A stretch of 64,000 bases of DNA from Streptomyces endocoffeicus (GCF_016741935.1 NZ_JAERRG010000038.1:1-64000), one strand, 5' to 3'; counted from the stretch's first letter, positions 28,598 to 37,940 are shown. The notes: generated from the letters alone by a model not told the origin. Numbers and translations are program-made.

Positions 28598-28712
28598 GGG
28601 GTCTCCTCTCGACCCGGGCAGGCTAGCCGCACAAGCAACCTCATTGCCAAGCGGATGGTCATTGATGGATTATCGTTCCCTCATCGCGTTCCACCGATCG
28701 AAGGGAAGCACC

Positions 28713-29399
28713 ATGCGCGTTGCACCACCGAGCTGGGAGTTGCTGGTCTGTGACATGGCCGGTACCGCGTTCAGCGACGATGGCCTGGTCATTGAGGCGT
28801 TCCGCACCGCACTGCTGGACACGGGAGTTCCAGACGGCCCCAAGCTCAAGGCCGCCATGGCCTCGTTCGACGGCAACCGCGGCCGCAGCAAGCTGGACGC
28901 CTTTCGCGATGTGCTGCCTGAGGAAGAACTGGCGAAGACGGCCAACGAGGCGTTCGAGCGGCGTTACGAGGAGCTTGTCGGCCAGGTCGGCATCAAGGCA
29001 TTTCCCGGCGTCGAGGACCTGTTCTTGCGACTTCGGACAGCGGGCGTACGGATCGCGCTCATCACGGGCTTCGCGGAACGCACCCGCGAGGCACTCGTCG
29101 ATGCACTGGGCTGGCGAGACATAGTTGATCTCACGCTCAGCCCGAGCGACGCGGGCCGGGGCAGGCCGTTCCCTGACATGATCCTCACCGCTGCGCTTCG
29201 ACTACAGGTCACCGACATGCATGCCGTCGCGGTCGTTGGCGACACCCGCAGCGACCTGCTCGCAGGATGGCGCTCGGGGGCCGGCGTCGTCGCCGGTGTC
29301 ACCACCGGAGCCCACACCCGAACCACACTGGAGGCCGCTCCGCACACCCATCTGCTCGATTCGCTCGCCGAGATCGAGACTGTGATGGCCACCCGATGA
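28713..29399 (+). CDS. Phosphonatase-like HAD hydrolase
   Basis: From the ATG at 28713 (Shine-Dalgarno GAAGGGA) the protein has 228 residues. Motif I DMAGT (D14) has the DxAGT form typical of phosphonoacetaldehyde hydrolase and its relatives rather than DxDxT. The cap region contains a lysine (K60, in NRGRSKLDAF) that could match the Schiff-base lysine of true phosphonatases. GDTRSDLLAG is motif IV. It either cleaves a C-P bond in a phosphono-aldehyde or acts as a sugar phosphate phosphatase. Its stop overlaps the GGT start as ATGA. Confidence 0.8.
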   Translation: MRVAPPSWELLVCDMAGTAFSDDGLVIEAFRTALLDTGVPDGPKLKAAMASFDGNRGRSKLDAFRDVLPEEELAKTANEAFERRYEELVGQVGIKAFPGVEDLFLRLRTAGVRIALITGFAERTREALVDALGWRDIVDLTLSPSDAGRGRPFPDMILTAALRLQVTDMHAVAVVGDTRSDLLAGWRSGAGVVAGVTTGAHTRTTLEAAPHTHLLDSLAEIETVMATR

Positions 29400-31003
29400 C
29401 CACCCACCGTCCCGCGGTCGGCGGGCGCAACGGCGTTGTCACCTCGGCCCACCAACTGGCTACCCAGGCCGGCATGCGCATGCTGTGGGCAGGCGGAAAC
29501 GCGGTCGACGCGGCGGTGGCCGTCGCCGCCGCGCTGAGCGTCGTCGAGCCGTGCAGCAGCGGACCCACCGGCGTCGGCTACATGCTCATCCGGGCACCGC
29601 AGGAGCCGGCACCCACGGTGCTCGACTTCGTCGGACCGGCACCAGAGGCCGCACACCCCGACCGGTTCGCCGCCCCCGGAGCCAAGGACGTCGGGATTCT
29701 CTCGGCGATGGTTCCCGGCGCGGCCGGAGGCTGGTCCGCGGCCCTGGAGCGCTACGGGACCATGGACCTCGCGACGGTGCTGGCGCCGGCCATCGGCTAC
29801 GCCGAGCAGGGCTTCCCGGTCTCCCACTACCTCCACCACTATCTCGCGGCGGCCCGTCCCCGCCTTGAACTCGCCGCGACCAGCAGAGAGATCTTCCTCC
29901 CCAACGGACGAGTCCCGCGCCCGGGCGAACTCCTGGTCCAGAAGAACGCCGCCGACACCCTGCGGCTCATCGCCGAAGCCGGCGCCGAAGCGCTCTACCG
30001 AGGACCCATCGCCGAGGAGATCATCCAGTACTGCGCCGACCACGGCGGCCTGCTGGCGGCGCCCGACCTGGCCGGTTTCGCGCCCCGCTGGCAGGGCGCG
30101 ATCTCCAGCACATATCACGGGCTGACGGTCTACTGCCCGCCCGTGCCGAGCGCCGCGCTGGAGTATCTCGTGAGCCTGCGCATGCTCAGCGAGTTCCCGC
30201 TCTCCACGATGGCATCGGACAGCGACGAATACCTGCACCTGCTGTCAGAGGTCTTCAAGGTGGCGATCGAGGAACGAAAGGCCCACCTGTCGGATTCGTC
30301 GCCCCCGTACGACGACCTGCTGTCCGACGCACACATCGCGGCGGCGACGGGACGGCTGGACCTGCGGCGGGCAACCGCGTTCCCAGGGGAGCGTCATGAA
30401 TACAACCCCGCACTGGAATGGACCCGGGCCGTGTTCGCCGGTCCCGAGAACACCACGCACTTCGTCACCGCCGACGCACAGGGTTACGTGGTGTCCTGCA
30501 CCCAGACCCTGGGGGGCGCGTTCGGATCAGGAGTGGTGGCCGGCACGACCGGACTGTTGCTGAACAGCTTCGCCTCCTGGTTCGACACCGATCCCGCGAG
30601 TCCCAACGCGATCGGCCCCGGCAAGCGCGTGGAGGTCTGCCTCGCTCCCTCACAGGTCTGGTCGGACGGCGAACCGTTCCTGGTCGTCGGCACACCCGGA
30701 TCGCACGGCATCCTGCAGACCACACCCCAGATGATCATCAACGTCGTTGACCATCGCATGGACATCCAGGAGGCGATCGAGGCGCCTCGGATCCGTGTCG
30801 GGCACGGCACTCTCCTGGGCACCGAGAGCAGGTTCAGCGCGGCAACCTTGGCTGGGCTCCGTGGGCGTGGACACCAGATGCACGACCTGGGCGCCTGGAG
30901 CCGTGTGGTCGGCGGCGGGCACGGCGTGGCCTTCGATCCGGACACCTCGACCATGTGGGGCGGCGCCGATCCACGGCGCGACGGCTTCGCGCTCGCCTGG
31001 TGA
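29396..31003 (+). CDS. Gamma-glutamyltransferase family Ntn hydrolase
   Basis: This 535-residue GGT-family proenzyme has the nucleophile in ENTTHFVTADAQG. T353 would become the N-terminus of the small subunit after self-cleavage. GGAFGSGV and GTPGSHGILQTTPQMIINV are further family motifs. It lacks a signal peptide, so it is predicted to be cytosolic, unlike the periplasmic glutathione enzymes. Cytosolic relatives hydrolyse gamma-glutamyl or cephalosporin-like amides. Coupling to the HAD and aldolase genes suggests it removes a glutamyl-type amide from the imported compound. Confidence 0.87.
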   Translation: MTTHRPAVGGRNGVVTSAHQLATQAGMRMLWAGGNAVDAAVAVAAALSVVEPCSSGPTGVGYMLIRAPQEPAPTVLDFVGPAPEAAHPDRFAAPGAKDVGILSAMVPGAAGGWSAALERYGTMDLATVLAPAIGYAEQGFPVSHYLHHYLAAARPRLELAATSREIFLPNGRVPRPGELLVQKNAADTLRLIAEAGAEALYRGPIAEEIIQYCADHGGLLAAPDLAGFAPRWQGAISSTYHGLTVYCPPVPSAALEYLVSLRMLSEFPLSTMASDSDEYLHLLSEVFKVAIEERKAHLSDSSPPYDDLLSDAHIAAATGRLDLRRATAFPGERHEYNPALEWTRAVFAGPENTTHFVTADAQGYVVSCTQTLGGAFGSGVVAGTTGLLLNSFASWFDTDPASPNAIGPGKRVEVCLAPSQVWSDGEPFLVVGTPGSHGILQTTPQMIINVVDHRMDIQEAIEAPRIRVGHGTLLGTESRFSAATLAGLRGRGHQMHDLGAWSRVVGGGHGVAFDPDTSTMWGGADPRRDGFALAW

Positions 31004-31016
31004 ACAAGAGCCCGCT

Positions 31017-31779
31017 GTGAACCGACAAGGCGGCATCGACGTCCACGCACGCTTCCCGCCAAAGCGGTACCGGAGGGCGTACCAACACCTCGAAACGCCA
31101 GGCCCGGACGGCCTGGCCGCATGGCCGGACTGGTCTGTCGGCCAGGCCCCGCCCTGCGCACGATGGACGAACTCGGCGTCGAACTCGGCGTCCTGTCCAT
31201 CTCATCGCCAGGCGTTCACTTCGGCGACGACCGCGGCGACGGTGCTCGCTCATGGCGTCAACGAGGACGGGGCGGCGCTGGCCGCCCGACACCCCGGCCA
31301 GTTCGAGTTGTTCGCCTCCTTGCCGCTGTCCGAGTTTCCCTTCGAGACCGCCCGGGCGGTCACCGGTCTTCTGCTGACCGGTGCACTGGACAGGTATCCG
31401 CAGCTGAGCATCATCCTCCCCCACGGGGGTGGCGCGCTCCCCCACCCGCCGACCGGATCCACACGCTCGGGCAGCAGCTGACAGCCGAGTGGCGCGGTGT
31501 CGACGCCGTCAACACTCTGGCCGTCCTGCGCCGAGCCCACTACGACCTGGTGGGATGCCCACTCGACACGCAACTGCCCTCGTTGCTGCGGCTGGTGCCG
31601 CCGAGCCAGCTGCCGTACGGGGCCGACTGGCCGTTCACTCCCCAACCATCACCGAGTCCGCTCAGCGCATCGCGCACACTCGCCCGCTGTCCGGCGACGA
31701 CCGCCGCCTGATCCGGCACCGCGACGCGCGGCAACTCTTCAAGCGCCTCAAACCGTCCGGCGCACTCAACAATTCATAA
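31017..31779 (+). pseudogene. Amidohydrolase_2 family enzyme, frameshifted and deleted
   Basis: Three frames together give an amidohydrolase_2 (ACMSD-like) protein. GGIDVHARFPPKRYRRAYQ opens it, then come RTMDELGVELGVLSISSPG, NEDGAALAARHPGQFELFAS, TGALDRYPQLSIILPHGGGA, the YGADWPFTP motif and a C-terminus to a TAA at 31779. The metal HxH is altered (DVHAR where DVHAH is usual), a central block of roughly 100 residues is missing, and several indels break the frame. The intact enzyme would hydrolyse or decarboxylate a ring or amide intermediate. Confidence 0.65.
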
Positions 31780-31788
31780 GGAGCTCTC

Positions 31789-32379
31789 ATGACTACAGCC
31801 CCCGCCGACAACCTCGACCGTTGGCAAGGACTGGCCAGCAGCGCCGTCTGCGACTGCCTCAACCGCTTCCAAGCCATGCACGCGGCCATCCGGCCGGTCG
31901 TCGGCGGCACACTGCTGGGACGCGCATGGACCGCTCGCAGCATGCCGGGCGAGAACAACACCCTCCTGCGCGCCATCGAGACGGCACCGGTCGGCAGCAT
32001 CCTCGTCGTCGATGCCGGCGGCTTCGTGGACCGGGCCGTCTGGGGCGAGGTCCGCACCGTGGAGGCCATCCGGGCGGGTCTGATCGGCCTGATCGTGGAC
32101 GGCGCGGTCCGCGACGTCGAAGCGATCCGCCAGCGGGGCTTCACCGTCTACGCGCGCGGCATCTGCGCCGCCGGGCCGAACAAGGGATGGGACGGCGATG
32201 TCGGCGGCCAGATCCAGTGCGCGGGCGTCGTCGTCAACCCGGGCGACCTGGTGGTGGCCGACACCGACGGAGTCGTCGTAGTCCCCCGCGACCGGGAAGA
32301 ACAGGTCCTCCTCGACGCTCGTCGACGTCAGCAGGAAGACGCCAACCTCATCGCCCAGGCCACCAAGGATCACCGATGA
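31789..32379 (+). CDS. RraA-type 4-hydroxy-4-methyl-2-oxoglutarate aldolase family
   Basis: This 196-residue protein begins 9 bp after the preceding stop, with Shine-Dalgarno AAGGAG. SSAVCDCLNRFQAM, GRAWTARSMPGEN, GLIVDGAVRDVEAIRQRGF and PGDLVVADTDGVVVVP are RraA/HMG aldolase motifs. The enzyme class cleaves branched 4-hydroxy-2-oxo acids or decarboxylates oxaloacetate; RNase E inhibition is a different use of the same fold. With an HpcH/HpaI aldolase in the opposite operon, the island has two pyruvate-yielding aldolases. Confidence 0.85.
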   Translation: MTTAPADNLDRWQGLASSAVCDCLNRFQAMHAAIRPVVGGTLLGRAWTARSMPGENNTLLRAIETAPVGSILVVDAGGFVDRAVWGEVRTVEAIRAGLIGLIVDGAVRDVEAIRQRGFTVYARGICAAGPNKGWDGDVGGQIQCAGVVVNPGDLVVADTDGVVVVPRDREEQVLLDARRRQQEDANLIAQATKDHR

Positions 32380-33277
32380 CCACCGGATTCGTCGGTCTGG
32401 GCATCATGGGCCTGGCCACGGCGACGGCCCACGGCAGCTGCCCTGCGGGGCGCCGGCCACCAGGTGATCGGATACAACCGGAGCGCTGCCCGAACGGACG
32501 AGCTCGCCCGCCGCGGCGGTGGCGCAGCCGGCAACCTCGCTGAGCCGGCACGCCGCTGCGACGTGGTGATCACCACGTTTCTGGACACCCCGACGTCGAG
32601 GCAGTCGCCCTCACTCCCGAGGGCCTCCTCGCCACCGTGTGTCCCGGGAGCCCGCTCATCGACATGAGCGCCGTCCGTCCAGACACCGCCCGCCGGATCG
32701 CGGCGGGCGGTCGCGACCGCGGTGTGGACACGCTCGACGCACTGGTGTCGGGCGGCGAACAGGGCGCGTTCGACCGGACCCTGTCCATCATGGTCGGCGG
32801 TGAGGCGGCCGCCCTGGACCGGGCGCTCCCCCCACCCGCGCCCCATGGGCCACACCATCGTGCAGATCGGCCCGGCCGGTGCCGGTCAGACCGTCAGGGG
32901 CCGCCAACCAGCTGATCGTCGCCGGAAACCTCGCCATCCTCGCTGAGGCACTGGTGATACTGGACGTTGCCGGAGTACCACTGCCGACCGCGTTTGAGGT
33001 GCTGGGCGATGGCCTGGCGAGCAGCCGAGTCGTCAGCCAGAAGGGCGCGACCATGAACGATGGCGCGTTCACATCGGAATTCCGCGTCGCCCTGCACCAC
33101 AAGGACCTCGGGATCGCGCTGGAGACCGCGCGGGGTCACGGTGTCCCGCTACCCGTTGGCTCGGTCGCCGCCCAGCAGATGGCACGCCTGGTCGCCACGG
33201 GGGCAGGTGCGCTCGACCACGCCGCTGTCTTCAGTCCGGTCCGCCTGCTGTCCGGCGTCGAGGCCGGACAGCGGTGA
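32376..33277 (+). pseudogene. Beta-hydroxyacid (3-hydroxyisobutyrate-type) dehydrogenase, frameshifted
   Basis: The ATG overlaps the RraA stop as ATGA and opens TGFVGLGIMGLATA, the NAD motif of beta-hydroxyacid dehydrogenases. The sequence continues in other frames: GAGHQVIGYNRSAART, DTLDALVSGGEQGAF, GHTIVQIGPAGAGQT, NQLIVAGNLAILAEALV and FRVALHHKDLGIALE with the catalytic Lys region, to a stop at 33277. At least four single-base indels but almost no missing residues are seen. Either decay is recent or the sequence has errors. The intact enzyme would reduce or oxidise a 3-hydroxy acid. Confidence 0.75.
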
Positions 33278-33300
33278 CGCGTCGACACATGTCCGACGCC

Positions 33301-34374
33301 TCATGGGACCTCATGGGGCGTCAGAGCACCGGCCACGACGAGGTGGAGATCCTCGGCGGCCTGCCAGAGCTCCTCGATATGGCGTGCCGCACGGCGGGCA
33401 CCGGCGGCGCCGAGGAAGAAGAAGTGGTTGCCGGGCATGAAACGGACCAGGTCCGTCGGCAGCCGCCGACTGTACGCGGTCAGGCCCGCCCAGGTGTCAG
33501 CCGACAGCGCCGTCGCATCTGACAGGCGCCATCCCAGCGAGTAGGCAGTGATCGCCGGCCAGGTGAGGTGATCGCACAGGGCGTGCCGAGCGTCCTGTGC
33601 GCCCTCCGGGACGATGGCCGCGCATATGGGGAACTCTGCCCACCGTCCCACCCCGGTCTCCCGGATCGCGGCCTCGACGTCGTGGATGTCGGACTGCCCG
33701 TCCCAGTGCTGCGCCTCACCACGCAGACCGACCGAGTGCCGGCACAGGTAGTGCCGTACGTACTCGTCCCGCGACATGATCGGCTCGTCTTGTCCCGCCT
33801 GCGCGGAGATCTGCCCGTACCACTCGTCCAGCCGGATCGACGACTGCCCCAGGGCGGCTTCCCACAGGCCCTCGGGGGTCAATGGCTGGCCTGCCGGAGG
33901 GACCGGTACGAGGCCGGGCAGCGGAGCCGAAGCCGCGAGGGACACGAAGCAACGCAGATCGAGGCCGACCCGCCGGGCGGTCAGGGCGAACGGTAGGACG
34001 GATCGGCCGGCCATGCTCCAGCCGCACAGGATGACTCCGGCCCCGAGGTGGTGCTCGGCGACGATCCGTTGGGTGAGCACCGCTGCCGCCGCACCCCACC
34101 GGTCGACGGTCAACTCCGGGTGCGCCGCCGGAACGGCCGGATGGTCCGACGGATATGACAGCGCGAGTACCGTGAACCCACGTGCCGCCAGCCAATGCGC
34201 GAGAAAGTCGTCCGGGCGGCCGCCCGGGTGCCCGTAACTGATGCGAGCCAGGTGGCCGCCGCCCGGCAGGAACACGACGAGGGGCCGACCGGGCTCGCCC
34301 ACCCGCAGATAGGTCAGGAGCGGGAGCCCCTCGCTGTACTGGAGGGACTCACCATGGCCCCAGTCGCCCCTCAC
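33301..34374 (-). CDS. Alpha/beta hydrolase
   Basis: This 357-residue alpha/beta-fold hydrolase has oxyanion strand VVFLPGGGHLARIS, nucleophile elbow GWSMAG (GxSxG) and a C-terminal PGNHFFFLG with the likely catalytic His. Its start overlaps the RpiR stop by ATGA, so regulator and hydrolase are one operon. It may hydrolyse an ester or amide of the island's substrate. No signal peptide is visible. No closer family name can be given. Confidence 0.75.
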   Translation of the reverse strand: MRGDWGHGESLQYSEGLPLLTYLRVGEPGRPLVVFLPGGGHLARISYGHPGGRPDDFLAHWLAARGFTVLALSYPSDHPAVPAAHPELTVDRWGAAAAVLTQRIVAEHHLGAGVILCGWSMAGRSVLPFALTARRVGLDLRCFVSLAASAPLPGLVPVPPAGQPLTPEGLWEAALGQSSIRLDEWYGQISAQAGQDEPIMSRDEYVRHYLCRHSVGLRGEAQHWDGQSDIHDVEAAIRETGVGRWAEFPICAAIVPEGAQDARHALCDHLTWPAITAYSLGWRLSDATALSADTWAGLTAYSRRLPTDLVRFMPGNHFFFLGAAGARRAARHIEELWQAAEDLHLVVAGALTPHEVP

Positions 34375-35324
34375 AGCATGTGTTCCGCGTGGACGTCCGC
34401 GATCGCGTTCAGGTACTCCCTGGACCGATCCGGATCACGCAAGGCGAGTCCGACGAACAGCGCGTCGGTGATCGCCAGATGTGCCAGTCGGCTGGCCGTG
34501 GCCTCCAGCCGGAAACCCTGCCCCGGGCTGCCCGCGATGAGCGGCGCGTCCGCGATGTCGGCCAACGGCGAGCCGTGAAAGCTCGTCACCGCGATGACGT
34601 AGGCGCCGCCCGCCTTCGCGGTCTCCGCGGCCAACACTGTCTCTCGTGTCGCGCCGCTGTGGCTCATCGCCAAGCAGACGCCACTTTCGCCCAACTGCCG
34701 AGCAGCGATGTGCTGTGTGATCGCGTCCATCGGCGCTGCCGTGGCCAGCCCCAGCATCCGCATGCGGTGTGCCGCGTCTCGGACGGGCGTGGTCGACTGG
34801 CCGTTACCGACGAAGAACACCTTCTGGCGGGTACGCAGGGCGCCCAACGCACCGGCGAATGCGGCCGGGTCCACCGTGCTGATCGCGTCGGACAGCGCAC
34901 GGCTGCTGGCCGCGAGGATGGTGTGCAACACCGCGTTCGGAGGCGAGTCGGTATCCAGCTCGTCGGCGAACACCAGTTGGTCGGCGCCGCGCAGGGCCAG
35001 GTCACGGACCAGGGCCAGCTTTAGCTCCTGGAAACCCTTGAACCCGGCTTGCTGGCAGGCTCTGACCACGGTTGATGCCGCCGTGTCAGCACGCGCGGCG
35101 AGGTCCGCGGCGGAGTATCTGGTGGCTGCCTCGGGATCAGCGATGATCACTTCCATGGCCCGACGCGCACTGGGCACGAGCGACGGCGCAGCGGCCTGAA
35201 TCTGCGCGAGGACCGCACCGCTGGTCAGCGGGCCGCTCGACTGCCCGGCCTGGAGCTTCTGAGGACCCGAACCGTGTGCGCCGTCCCCGTCAGCCCCCTG
35301 ACGTCGGGCTGCCTTAGCCGCCAT
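34371..35324 (-). CDS. MurR/RpiR-family regulator (HTH-SIS)
   Basis: I chose the ATG at 35324 because GGAGGAAGGGG precedes it; an ATG at 35342 lacks a ribosome site. The protein has about 317 residues. The N-terminal HTH_6 domain includes YSAADLAARADTAASTVVRA, and the SIS domain includes KVFFVGNGQSTTPVRDAAHR and AMSHSGATRETV, which would bind a phosphosugar-like effector. It is divergent from the amidohydrolase gene and next to the HAD-GGT operon, so it is the best candidate regulator of the catabolic island. Confidence 0.87.
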   Translation of the reverse strand: MAAKAARRQGADGDGAHGSGPQKLQAGQSSGPLTSGAVLAQIQAAAPSLVPSARRAMEVIIADPEAATRYSAADLAARADTAASTVVRACQQAGFKGFQELKLALVRDLALRGADQLVFADELDTDSPPNAVLHTILAASSRALSDAISTVDPAAFAGALGALRTRQKVFFVGNGQSTTPVRDAAHRMRMLGLATAAPMDAITQHIAARQLGESGVCLAMSHSGATRETVLAAETAKAGGAYVIAVTSFHGSPLADIADAPLIAGSPGQGFRLEATASRLAHLAITDALFVGLALRDPDRSREYLNAIADVHAEHML

Positions 35325-35426
35325 CCCCGCCCCTTCCTCCATTCAGGGAATATCGTTGCGGCGCAAGTGTACCGCAGGGAACAACGTCTCACGCGCAACG
35401 CCAGTGCTTAGATTTACATCGAGTTT

Positions 35427-35439
35427 GGAATAGAATTCC
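35427..35439. promoter_or_regulatory. Candidate RpiR operator
   Basis: An inverted repeat GGAAT-AGA-ATTCC lies in the 142-bp divergent region between the RpiR gene and the amidohydrolase gene, 28 bp before the amidohydrolase start. AT-rich symmetric sites of this kind are plausible RpiR-family operators. The assignment is inferred from position and symmetry only. Confidence 0.4.
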
Positions 35440-35466
35440 TCCCCTTCCCGCTGGACGGAGCCCTCC

Positions 35467-36690
35467 ATGACTCAACTGATCAACGCACGGCTAATCGACG
35501 GCACCGGCGCAACGCCGGTTGACGGTGCGACCATCGCCGTCGACGCCTTCGGCCGTATCTCTCACGCCGGTACTGGGCCCGGGCCGACGCCGGCCCCGGA
35601 CGAGACCGTCATCGATCTCGGTGGCCGCACCGTGACGCCGGGCTTCATCGACTGCCATGTGCACTTCGCTCTCGACCACGTCGGCGAACTGCTGGAGCCA
35701 CCGAGGCACTGGGCATCGCTCGCCACCTTCCAGACGGCGGAGCGCCTCCGCCGGACCCTCGCAGCCGGCGTCACCACCGCGCGCGACCTCGGCGGCCTCG
35801 ACGCCGGATACCGAGAGGCAGTGACGGCCGGCCTGGTGGAGGCGCCGCGCCTCCAGGTTGCGGTCCGGATGATCAGCCACACCGGCGGGCACGCCGACTT
35901 CACACAGCCCAGTGGGATCGACGTCGATGCGCTCCGCCCGCAGCCCTGGACGGAGATCGCCGACACCGTTAGCGAAGCCCGAATCGCGACACGCCGCGTC
36001 ATCCGGGCCGGTGCGGACGTGATCAAGGTGTGCGCCACAGGCGGCGTGAGCAGCCCGACGGACCAGCCTGACGACGAAGGGCTCGCAACCGACGAGATGG
36101 CCGCCATCGTCGACGAAGCGCTTCGACGACACGGGCGACCGGTCGCCGCGCACGCCCAAGGCACCACCGGCATCCGCAACGCCGTCCTCGCCGGCGTCAC
36201 CAGCATCGAACACGGCTACGGCATCGACGACGAGACAATCGACGTCATGCTCGAACACGGCACCACACTCGTGCCGACGCTCACCACCGCGGCCTCCATC
36301 CCGGAGCGGGGCTCAGTGCCCGACTTCCTTTACCAGAAGAAGATCCGCTGGTCCGCACTCGCGATGGAACGAGTCGCCGAGGCGATCCGCCGAGGCGTAC
36401 CCATAGCGCTCGGCACCGACTCCGGGGTGACCTCGCATGGACACAACCTGCGCGAACTGGCTCACCTCGTCGACCTCGGCCTCTCCCCCATGGGCGCGAT
36501 CGAGGCCGGCACCCGCGTCGCAGCCCGGCTCCTCGGCCTCGACGCCGACCTCGGCACGATCGAACCGGGGAAGCTCGCTGATCTTGTCGTGTGCCGGACC
36601 GACCCGCTCCACGACATCGCCGACCTCGCCGACCCGGACAACATCCTGCTCGTCATGCAGGCCGGCCGCCCGGTAAAGGACCGGCTGTGA
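35467..36690 (+). CDS. Imidazolonepropionase-like amidohydrolase
   Basis: This 407-residue metal-dependent amidohydrolase has GFIDCHVHF (about 59-67) with the HxH metal ligands, IKVCATGGV with the carbamylatable Lys region, VAAHAQGTTGI and TSIEHGYGIDD with further His ligands, and LGTDSG with the metal Asp. This group contains imidazolonepropionases, Xaa-Pro dipeptidases and ochratoxinase-like amidases. It is intact, cytosolic and under the divergent RpiR promoter. It probably opens a cyclic amide or cleaves a dipeptide-like bond in the substrate of this island. Confidence 0.85.
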   Translation: MTQLINARLIDGTGATPVDGATIAVDAFGRISHAGTGPGPTPAPDETVIDLGGRTVTPGFIDCHVHFALDHVGELLEPPRHWASLATFQTAERLRRTLAAGVTTARDLGGLDAGYREAVTAGLVEAPRLQVAVRMISHTGGHADFTQPSGIDVDALRPQPWTEIADTVSEARIATRRVIRAGADVIKVCATGGVSSPTDQPDDEGLATDEMAAIVDEALRRHGRPVAAHAQGTTGIRNAVLAGVTSIEHGYGIDDETIDVMLEHGTTLVPTLTTAASIPERGSVPDFLYQKKIRWSALAMERVAEAIRRGVPIALGTDSGVTSHGHNLRELAHLVDLGLSPMGAIEAGTRVAARLLGLDADLGTIEPGKLADLVVCRTDPLHDIADLADPDNILLVMQAGRPVKDRL

Positions 36691-36699
36691 CCACGGACT

Positions 36700-36930
36700 T
36701 ACCGACCTCCCGCGGCGCATGTCGCCTGCCTTTACGTGGGGGTTGACGGCCGGCTCGCCGATGAAGACGAGATACATTCCCGCTGCGTGCACGGCTCGCG
36801 CGCCGGCCTCGGAGTCTTTGAACCCAGCGGAGAGCGTGGGGCCCACGTGCACGCGGTCGCTGGCTGTGAGGTACCCGGCCGGGTCCGGCTTCGCCGCTCC
36901 TGCCGTCTCGCTCGTGCACCCAGAACCTAC
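36700..36930 (-). pseudogene. HAD hydrolase C-terminal remnant
   Basis: The minus strand reads TAGAAKPDPAGYL, then after a frame change HVGPTLSAGFKDSEAGARAV, then YLVFIGEPAVN. This is the motif III (KPDP) and motif IV region of a beta-phosphoglucomutase-like HAD phosphatase. The N-terminal half with the nucleophile Asp is absent. It abuts the end of the amidohydrolase gene. Confidence 0.55.
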
Positions 36931-37118
36931 GCACGAGACGAGACCCTCCTGGGTGGAAGGGGGCTGATTCCCGCAGATCCATGAGTGCGGGTTCTCCGGG
37001 TCGGAGGCGTGGACGGCGCCGGCCGGTGGGAGGGGTCGGCGTGGCGGATGCAGGGCTTCGTCAATGGCGCGGCAGTGGCGGCCCCAACGTGGGCCGTTCG
37101 GAAACCCATCGCGGCTTG

Positions 37119-37373
37119 TCAGGCTGCGTATGTGTACTCGTTGATCAGGCCGCCGAGGACACGAGTCCGGCGTGGCCGCCGCGTGGTGTTCAGGTCGGAC
37201 AGCGGTGCAGTCTGGTGTTCGACGAGAGGAGGGCGTTGCGCCCGCGCCTGATGTGGTCGATGCCCGTTGCAGTGCCGCGCGTAGCTCTCAAGAACGTGTC
37301 GAGCATGGGCCTCGTTCCAGACCAGCACGTGGTCGAGGGCCTCGCGTCGTAGCGTCTCGATGTGGCACTTCAC
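37119..37373 (-). mobile_element. Integrase-core (rve) transposase C-terminal remnant
   Basis: The frame reads ETLRREALDHVLVWNEAHAR, YARHCNGHRPHQARAQRPPL, then RVLGGLINEYTYAA. This is the C-terminal end of an IS3/IS481-type integrase-core transposase, including the catalytic Glu helix region and NxHRPHQ. The rest of the element is missing. Confidence 0.7.
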
Positions 37374-37374
37374 C

Positions 37375-37940
37375 AGCCCGTCTGCGTTCCGCGGAGCCAG
37401 GTCGATGTCGCGGATGCCGGTCTGCGCGGGCGCGTGCGGGTCGACCGCAAAGTGCGCCCGGCCGCCCCGCCGTTCGTAGGCGCGAAGCGGTCGTGCGCGG
37501 CTCGGTGACCGAGCTGGCCCAGAAGGCGGGCGTGGCCCAGTCGTCCGCGGTCCGTGCCTGCCAACGCATCGGGTACCGGGGCTACCAAGACGTCAAGCTC
37601 GCCATCACACGCGATCTCGCCCAGCAGGACGAGCAGGAGCAGGAACTCGCCCACGAAGAGGAAATCGACAGCCGGACCTCGGTCGGCGAGATCCTGGACC
37701 GCATCCTGCGCCGCAGTGGCCGGGCCCTGGTCGATGCGACAGAGACCGTCGACCCCGAACTGCTGTCCCTCACCATCGACCGCATAGCGGCGGTCGGCCG
37801 CGTCCTCGTCGTCGGGAACGGCACCTCCACCGCGCCAGCCCACGACGCCGCCTACCGGTTGTCCGCACTCGGCCTGGTGACGACATACCCCACCGACGTG
37901 ATGGCCCAGCATCTCGCGGCACGGCATTGCGCTTCCTTGA
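37375..37940 (+). pseudogene. RpiR-family regulator, truncated
   Basis: The plus strand has RGSVTELAQKAGVAQSSAVR and ACQRIGYRGYQDVKLAITRD (HTH_6), then a Glu/Gln-rich linker and the SIS start GRVLVVGNGTSTAPAHDAAY. It breaks off after MAQHLAARH, just where the intact RpiR protein at 34.4-35.3 kb has a matching MDAITQHIAARQ. The N-terminus is unclear and the second half of the SIS domain is missing. It is a paralogue of the intact regulator, separated from it by IS debris. Confidence 0.65.
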
